A stretch of DNA of 64,000 nt from Solanum dulcamara. Its lineage: Eukaryota > Streptophyta > Magnoliopsida > Solanales > Solanaceae. The notes below the pieces were generated by a model. It worked only from the letters and a program-made list of their open reading frames with translations. It was not told where the DNA came from and made no database searches. Shown in pieces: positions 57,737 through 64,000 of this stretch. Each line of letters begins with the position of its first letter. Position 1 is the stretch's first letter. The position numbers and the translations under genes are program-made. The stretch spans positions 51,353,232 through 51,417,231 of the forward strand of contig NC_077248.1 of the NCBI RefSeq assembly GCF_947179165.1, in the 5' to 3' direction.

Positions 57737-60006
57737 TATGATGCCCTAATTTTTGTGAAATTATTTTTCATGTGAAATGACAGATTTTCCCTTCCCCTTA
57801 AATATTTCATATTTTGTTTGTGTTTTGTAAATCGTTTATGTGGTCTCCGATATGATCGAGAGAGATTTTAGTGATTGTGAAATGATGGGTGGAATCTTTA
57901 TGAGATAGTTGACTTTGGTCATCATTACAAGATTCGAGCATCGGATGGTGATTCTACTAGTTTTGTTGCATCCGTAATGTTGAGTTTATTCTAGTAGAGT
58001 GATTGTTTAGAGCCTCGAGACGTTACAATTTATTTTGAGTATTTAGGCTAAAAGCTGAGTTTTAGGCCTAAGAATGGTCTATGGGGGTATTTGGTCATAT
58101 CAACCTTTTTTTGACAATTCCATCGGCTCCAAAATGTGGTTTCTGATCAATTTGCACTATTGGTTCATGTTTATAGGGTTCCGAATGAGTTTTGAGTGTC
58201 AAAAATGTATTATTAAGGGTGGTGGAGCAAGTTGACCGCAATTAAAGCGTGATCAACAATAAACCTTTTTGGCCGAAAGAGCCCCTTTCTTCCCATTTCA
58301 ATATCTTTCACTATTTTAATCATATTTGGAGCTTGGGAGGGAGAATTTCAAAGCAATTTCTTGAGGAAACTCATGTGGGTAAGTTGTTTTATCGATTATT
58401 TAACAATTTCTTCAATTATTATCTTCCAAAACCTCTTTATATCAAGATCGCAAAGGTGGGTTTTGGCTTTTTCCTTCAAGTTGGAAAAAATATTTTTTCA
58501 TGATTTGAAACTTGATTTTTCCTCGATTTTAATGGATTTTTCGACCAAGAACTCCCCTCGATGAGTAGAATATGATTTTTAAATAAAATTCCAAATTTTT
58601 CCCTTTTCATTTTTAAAGTAGTTTTTGGACGATTTTCCCCGCTAAAACCTATCAATATAGGTATAGAGGTAGGTTTGGCAATCCTTCTTTGAAACTGAAT
58701 GGGGTAATTAGTCATTCTTATGTGATAGACTTTGGAAGATATGGGGTTATATTATAAATTGAGACTATTAATTTACTTTAAGATTCGTTTATGGGGGCTA
58801 CTTTATATTGCGATACTCGTGTGGGGGCCTATTTTTGCTCTATAGCCCTTGTGGGGGACTTATTTGCTATATTATCTTCTTTGAGAATATGTGATTTATG
58901 ATTTTAGTATGAGAGAGGTAAGACGAGACTATTTAATTTGTAATGCCCGTATGAGGGGTTGAGTACGGGGTTTGGAGCATACTTGAGCACTGAAATATTT
59001 TTGAAAGAGGGTGAACACTTATTTTAATTTATTTCCTTTCCATTACTATCTATTGAGGGTGAATATAATGTTTAGGTTGAGTTTTGAGAACTTTGAGCCT
59101 TGTGTTACATGTTGAGTAGAACATTACCTCCATGCCTTATGTGTTGTGAGGCATTCATACTCATTCACTATATCATTGATCTTGGGAAGTTGAGAACTGT
59201 GTAAGTCTTTTGAGAAAACAAATATGGAACATTTGTATATCTTTGACCATGAGCTAGGTGGTAAGTTGATGAGATATTGAGATTCTGATTTGGTATATGG
59301 TCTGTGAGTCCCCTATTGTTCGTTGTCTGGAAGCCTTAGCTCGATAAGTGTATATGACAGTTTGTACGACAGACTTCATTCCATCATACCACCACATCAT
59401 TGCATCATCATGTTGCATTACATTGCATTGGATTATTATATGTGCTTCTTGACTTATCTGGATAAATGTGATAATGAACTGTCCTTATGTATTTACTTTA
59501 ATTATGTCGCGTTATATAAATTGGTGGCACCAATGCTGGAATGGGACTTTTCTGTATGTAGGTCAAAGTATTCCTATTAATTCCATATACTCAGTTAGTC
59601 AAACCTGCTGAGTACATGTGGATTGTACTCACCCCTACGTATGTGTCCTTTTTGATGTAGATTCTAGTTAGGGTGTTCCGCATGGCAGCTTATACTCTAG
59701 TAGACTTCTTAGCTTCAAATTAGTGGTGAGATCCCGGGACCCAAATCACCACTATTTTTATCTTTTATTTCTTGGTCCTTAATACTATTTAGAGACTTAT
59801 GTTGTATATTCATATTCAGTCTTTGTATTAGATGCTCTTTATACTTATGACACCAGGTTTTAGGATAATTTCTTTGTTGTCTTTTTTTAAAAAATTGTGG
59901 CCTAATTTTCCCTTTGGGAATCTCGTATGAGTTTTACTTTTAGACTTAGAGGTCAGGCTGGGTTTAGGATGTGTGCCATCAATATCTCTATTTTTGGGTT
60001 GTGACA
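57737..60006 (+). repeat. Solo LTR (gypsy type) in the Sirevirus
   Basis: 2270 bp, TATGATGCCC (decayed TG start) to GGGTTGTGACA. TSD TATGT at 57732-57736 and TATGC at 60007-60011, one transition apart. The GAG-pre-integrase frame is open across the pair once the LTR and one TSD copy are disregarded. No PBS, purine tract or internal sequence is present. Plus orientation is judged from the CTGAGTACATGTGGATTGTACTC word (59608-59630, partly quoted) near the 3' side and from the GTGACA end. Family not named. Confidence 0.88.
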
Positions 60007-60560
60007 TATGCAGATATTTTTGTCTCTACTTCCAAGGAGAATGGCTTTACCAGAATTGTCTTCAATTATGCATCTTGTTTTGTTGAATCTAAGTTCCAAA
60101 TCTGAGTTGCATAGTTGACTTATGCTTAATAAATTGCATTTTAAGACTTTCACAAAATAGACATTAGTAATATCACATAATTCATTAAATGAAATAGTTC
60201 ATCTACCAATGACAGTTTCAGTAGTATTATCTCCAAAATAAATATTTCCGCCAATATTACTGGCAACTAATTTACACAAGTTTTTGTTGCAAGTCATATG
60301 ATTTGAACACGAACTATACAAATACCATTTTCCATTTTTATTTTGAGTGGTGTTCCTGCAAAACAAGTATATTACTTTCCTTTTGGTATCCAAGTATTCT
60401 TGGGTCCTTTAGAAACTTGGTTAGAGGAAGATTTAGGTTTCTAAACCCATTTGGAGGAGTTTGAGTAACGAAATTTGCAGTAGAAATTTTTATGATTGGA
60501 TTTTCTACCCTAATGACAAGAAATGGGACGGTGTATTTTAGATTCATAAAAACAGTAATA
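60007..60560 (-). pseudogene. Sirevirus protease
   Basis: Minus strand: KGKWYL-type start read as NGKWYLYSSCSNHMTCNKNLCKL, NIGGNIYFGDNTTETVIG, then KVLKCNLLSISQLCNSDLELRFNKTRCIIEDNSGKAILLGSRDKN. In copia the active site is WYLDSGCSRHM; here Asp is Tyr and Gly is Ser (60299-60331), so the protease is dead. A frameshift near 60190 lies between the parts. It reads on into the GAG-pre-integrase domain beyond the solo LTR. Confidence 0.85.
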
Positions 60561-61957
60561 GTCACTTAGAGATTCAGAAAACTTAAGAGAGTTAGTCTAC
60601 TGGTTAGATCTAACAGAATTGTGTCTCAAAGATTTCTGAATATCATTCATTTGAGTCCTTAGATCATGATTTTCTTCTTGTAGAAGATCCCTTTCAACTA
60701 AGAAAACTTTCAATTTTATTTATAAATCCTTATTTTCTTTTAGAATAGATCTAAAATTCTTAAAGGTTCTATTTAAATCTGAAACAACTTGATCTAGAAG
60801 ATTTTTTCATTCAAAACAGTTTTGACAAGTTTCAGATCTTACTGTGCTTGATTCTCCAATGGCCGTAAAACAAATAATTCCTTAATTATTGTGTTCAAAT
60901 TTTGAGTTGTCTTCATCCCTCTGGTTGCTAAGAGGTTTGGGTTGACTTTGAGGGTATCTTCTTCTAGCCTCAGGACATTCACTAGCAATATGTCCGTACT
61001 TTCCATAATTGTATCATTTTTTATCTTCCTATTGTATTAAGTAATTTGTTTACCTTTAGAGAAATTTTTCTTACCTCTTCTTTGATTTCTAGATGAGTTA
61101 GATCTTCTGAAGGTTTCCATTACTGACTTAGAGATAAGGGCAATTTCATCTTCTCCAATGTCTTCTTCATCTCCATTGTGTTCTTCAATAGCATTGAAAT
61201 CAATTGTATTCTTCTTGTCATCTTCTTTCCCTCGTTTTTTCAGGTGAGTTTTATCAAATAAATCTCCTCTTAATTCATCATATGATAGATTTTTCAGATT
61301 CATGCTTTCAAATGCAACTACTTTGGCATGTCATTGTAGTGGTAGACTTCTAAGAATTCTTTTTATGTGTTCAATAGGGGGATACACTTTTTCATTTACT
61401 TTTAACTCTCCAATGATCTTGCTTAGTCTGGTAAACATGTTTTTAATGGTTTCTCGTTCCTTCAAGTGGAATATTTCATATTCATAAAACAGTGTACTGA
61501 CTACAATTTCTTTAACTTTTTTAGTTCCCTCACAGGTGACCTCTAATTTATCCCAAACTTCTTTTGCACTGTCACAACAAGAGATCTTTTAATTCCTTTC
61601 TCCACTTATAACATTGTACAAAACATTTTTTCTTTGAAGATTATCTGAATAACTTGCATTTGTTCATCAGTGAAGTCCTCCAGATCTGGAGCTAGGGTAG
61701 CTTGTCCTTCATTAGTTTTCATTGAGGAAGGAATAGGAAAGTCTCCATGTTTGATTATTTTCCACACATTCATGTCATACGATTTGATGAAGATTTCCAT
61801 CTTTATTTTCCAATGAGAGAAATACCTTCCATTGAAGTAGGGAGGTCTAGTTTGATATGTTCCTTCTTGAAATAGAGCACCAATAGTTTGTTGAGACATG
61901 AACTTTCTTACTTGTTGTAAGGCAGACAAATTAGTGAGACTTTGCTCTGATATCAAT
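60561..61957 (-). pseudogene. Sirevirus gag
   Basis: Likely start at MSQQTIGALFQEG (61902), not the upstream Met at 61956, which lies in the PBS. Then RPPYFNGRYFSHWKIKMEIFIKSYDMNVWKII and LEDFTDEQMQVIQ; after frameshifts LSYDELRGDLFDKTHLKKRGKEDD and EDIGEDEIALISK (61037-61303). The nucleocapsid about 60955-61020 reads YNYGKYGHIASECPEARRR, with the first Cys codon of the CCHC knuckle lost. A coiled-coil-like, Lys/Glu-rich C-terminal stretch (60600-60840) fits Sirevirus gag. Stops and frame changes throughout. Confidence 0.85.
61944..61955 (-). other. Primer-binding site of the Sirevirus
   Basis: Minus strand TGATATCAGAGC, one base from the tRNA-Met-type consensus, two bases from the 5' LTR end. 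It shows that 61958-62819 is the 5' LTR. Confidence 0.88.
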
Positions 61958-62819
61958 TAAAAGTGCAAGGGGGGAGGTGATTTGAATCTTTTTATTCTCT
62001 TTAGTCGACTAACAAGTAAAGCAGTTAACTATATAAACAAAAAGAGTAAAGAAATAATTAAAAGAGCATAAAGAAAAAGTGATGCCATATATTTTATATT
62101 GGTTGAGGTCCAATGTGGATCTTAGTCCAATACCTTTGGGTTGCAAGGGCTTTCTACTAAGGCTTGTGAATGGGCTATAAAGGGTCATAAAGTAGATCCT
62201 AGATCTACACGCAATTTTTTTCGTTTTCTCTCTTTTTTCAGTATCTCTTAATACAATATCTCACCACTCAACAAATCTCTCTTCTCTTTTTGATTACATA
62301 GTAATTCACAAGAAACAACAATGTTTGCTAAAGTATAACTGAGTTTGTAGAATGGAGAGAAAAAATGTATGTGTATGTGAACCACTAATCTTGAGATTTT
62401 TAGAGGGTGTGGCTGACTTTTGCCACCCAAAGAATTTGATCCTTCAAAGAAAAGTGAATAATTCTTTCTAAGATTAAGGACAAAGTCTTGCTAACTTTGT
62501 ATCTCTAGCCGTTGGAATATATTTATATTATTTCTTTGATATTCCTTCTTCCTTAATTGAGCTAGCGAGATAAGGGTCTGATACCCCTTAATAGATTTGC
62601 AGAGATTCCTTAGATTGATCTCTTTTCCTTTTTATGCAGTCTTCCTTGAATTAAGGATATGTTGATGGACTTTGCAGATCGTCTTGGATTGATTTCTTTC
62701 TTTCTAATGGATTTGGAGATCTCCTTGATTTGATTATTTCCTTTCACGCAATCCTTGTGTTATTTCCTTTTTGATGGCTTATTTTGATACCTGTATATTT
62801 ATCATCAAAATTAGCTTCA
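61958..62819 (-). repeat. Sirevirus 5' LTR
   Basis: 862 bp, partner of 32371-33253. On plus it reads TTAAAAGTGCAAGG to TTAGCTTCA; the inner TG is TA (a G-to-A transition against TGAAAG in the other copy). The outer edge adjoins LTR Z. Confidence 0.88.
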
Positions 62820-62914
62820 ATATAATCCATAGGTAGACTCATTAAAAGTTGTACCAGCAACTTTTCTACAACATATTCTTCCTATTTTGGCTTTCCAGCT
62901 TTTGAGGTCTTATA
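62820..62914 (-). repeat. LTR Z, 5' terminal part (minus orientation)
   Basis: Continues the LTR cut at 32370: CATAGGTAGACTC, GTTGTACCAGCAACTTTTC, CTACAACATATTC and the terminus GAGGTCTTATA, on the minus strand TATAAGACCTC. It matches the order at 21195-21260 in LTR G and 4160-4256 in LTR A. This places the Sirevirus inside LTR Z. Confidence 0.75.
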
Positions 62915-63222
62915 ACTGGTAAGTGGTAAACTTTACACTTTAAATTGGGTTTATGAGTGATGTTTTGAACTCCATTTATGAATTCTTGTAGACCATACTC
63001 TACCTTTGAACCATGGAGCTTAGGAAGTTTCATGCGAGTGAAATCTCAGACCCTAGTCGCTGCTTTATTCCTATTCGAGTTAGCTAGTACAATGACCTGC
63101 TGATTGACCTAGGCTATCATAGGCTGAGCTAGCACCTAAAATGCTGCCTTGAACTAAGCATGAGACACTAGATCATTCAGATGATCTATTAAGGCTGGTG
63201 GTGCTTTTTGGTCTTCGTTCAT
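62915..63222 (-). pseudogene. Element D gag N-terminal fragment
   Basis: Minus strand, ATG at 63222: MNEDQKAPPALIDHLNDLVSHA, KAAF.VLAQPMIA, NSNRNKAATRV, DFTRMKLPKLHGSKVEYGLQEFINGVQNI. The FxRMxxPxxHGSKVE..QEFI word is the conserved N-terminal gag block of plant gypsy elements. In-frame stops appear at three Gln- or Trp-like positions. It is cut at 62914 by the LTR Z terminus. Confidence 0.82.
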
Positions 63223-63465
63223 GCTCGTCCTAACTTATGCTCTTCTAGGAAGCAAGATTCTATAAATGCATAAAGCTTAAATTAGAACATATAGAGGTTA
63301 AATAGAGTTAAATTCTATTGCACCACTGAGAGTATGAAAGAAGGGAAGTATTTCCTAAAACATTCCATAGCCTCTTATTTATAATTGTGGCATGATGAAC
63401 ACTCTTCTTAATGTGGCTTTTAGATACCCTAGGACACGTTAAACTTGATGCTCTAATACCAGGTT
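63223..63465 (-). other. Element D leader with primer-binding site
   Basis: Non-coding leader between gag and LTR. Minus strand TGGTATTAGAGC (63450-63461), one base from the tRNA-Met-type consensus, follows the LTR end GTTGTAACA by four bases. Confidence 0.85.
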
Positions 63466-64000
63466 TGTTACAACTCAAGACTATCCCCTAGTCATAATAT
63501 AGTGGTTAGAGAAACAAGTGACACTAAGATATACGTGAATAATAACTAAAATTAACTGATGTGGAAACTGAGTCTGAACATTGTATTCATACAAAACACC
63601 AACGGAGCAAGTATCGGAATAAACATAAATTGAATTAATGTCTAGTGGTCTAAAAGCCTCCACTAATATGATTTAGTGGGATAAGCGCCAAGCTAACTCT
63701 AATTATGTGTAAAATAAAAGATGTGAATGAATGAAGTAAATATAAATATGTCGTCCTCGAAGGATGAGGACTCACCAATACTACTGTTGTGTTGACTGGA
63801 AAGCGTACAAACATTGAACTAGCTATTGAATGTCTAAACTAATATAATAAAACAATATAGTGCAAAAGTATATGGCTAATACTTTGAATATACTGAGTAT
63901 GCAAGACATACATGATAAAACTAATAAACTGAACATGGTAAATTTAAAATACTGAGTTGCGTAACATGAACTGATGCAATGACTAAGTAAAATGACATGT
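63466..64000 (-). repeat. Element D 5' LTR (partial, runs off window)
   Basis: On plus starts TGTTACAACTCAAGACTATCC; the minus-strand LTR end is GAGTTGTAACA. It has the layout of the element A LTR (ATGAGGACTCACCAA word at 63766 against 2321), so it is a related family. The U3 part and the 5' end lie beyond the window. Confidence 0.8.

Larger units (their letters stand above)
32371..62819 (-). mobile_element. Sirevirus-type Ty1/copia element, split by three insertions
   Basis: Minus-strand copia with both LTRs (right one is 5'), tRNA-Met-type PBS, gag, protease, integrase, RT and RNase H in Ty1/copia order, then an envelope-like region and several purine tracts before the 3' LTR; the last two features mark the Sirevirus lineage (SIRE1/ToRTL1-like). 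Guests: element C (33788-43062), element E (45164-55733) and a solo LTR (57737-60006). Net length about 8.3 kb. CAATAT occurs at both outer edges (32366-32371 and 62818-62823), fitting a TSD whose exact border is uncertain by one or two bases. LTR copies differ by roughly 15% in the first 250 bases. Confidence 0.9.

Noticed and set aside
32377..62822. Alternative Sirevirus LTR borders (TGCAAG... to ...CTTCAACA)
   Set aside because: This would also give TG/CA-like ends, but the flanks then show no common word, whereas borders at 32371 and 62819 fit the PBS spacing and the shared CAATAT.
1..64000. Host genes, tRNA, rRNA, CRISPR arrays or bacterial-type operons
   Set aside because: No exon-like coding stretches outside retroelement motifs were recognised, no tRNA cloverleaf-like sequence beyond PBS matches was noticed, and no regularly spaced direct repeats were seen. 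The DNA is eukaryotic repeat sequence.

Overview
The window is a block of plant heterochromatin built almost entirely from nested, decayed LTR retrotransposons; no intact host gene, tRNA or rRNA is visible. The LTR types (2-2.3 kb Ty3/gypsy LTRs whose U3 is full of short CGTAG/CTACG words; a 3.5 kb Del/Tekay-like LTR; a Sirevirus-type Ty1/copia with an envelope-like region) point to a Solanaceae genome, most likely Solanum. That taxonomic call comes from recalled family appearance, not from a search.

Layout. 1-1931: two LTR 3' halves in opposite orientation. 1989-15030: a minus-strand Ty3/gypsy element (A), from its 3' LTR to a truncated gag, split in its integrase by a complete but internally deleted plus-strand element (N, 5043-11269; target-site duplication CTTAT on both sides). 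15031-19612: a plus-strand Athila-type fragment (RT, RNase H, integrase, long 3' non-coding part). 19613-23008: a mosaic of LTR pieces (F plus, G minus) and a minus-strand protease-RT fragment (H). 23009-30888: minus-strand gypsy element B, with a hAT-like MITE in its protease-RT linker and a 5' LTR that carries a 2.7 kb inverted copy of itself and of its flank (27033-29737). 30889-32370 and 62820-62914: two parts of one minus-strand gypsy LTR (Z). 32371-62819: a Sirevirus that split Z. 62915-64000: gag start, primer-binding site and 5' LTR of another minus-strand gypsy element (D), running off the window.

The Sirevirus (about 8.3 kb without its guests) holds three later insertions: gypsy C (33788-43062, perfect TSD GTAAC), gypsy E (45164-55733, CATCT at both edges) and a solo LTR (57737-60006, TSD TATGT/TATGC). 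E itself carries a 3.5 kb Del-like LTR (48816-52344). The deepest stack is D > Z > Sirevirus > E > Del-like LTR. At N, E, the solo LTR and the MITE, the interrupted reading frame can be followed from one edge to the other once the guest and one TSD copy are disregarded, so those borders are well supported.

All coding regions are pseudogenes: in-frame stops (often CAG or CAA changed to TAG or TAA), frameshifts, and loss of catalytic residues by G-to-A transitions fit ageing of cytosine-methylated, silenced repeats. LTR pairs of N, C and the Sirevirus differ by roughly 10-15% in stretches compared by eye, so these are old insertions. The clearest unusual items are the self-embedded inverted duplication in the B LTR, a CACGTG (G-box) cluster just upstream of a TATA box in the Del-like LTR, and an unidentified 0.5 kb filler in element N.
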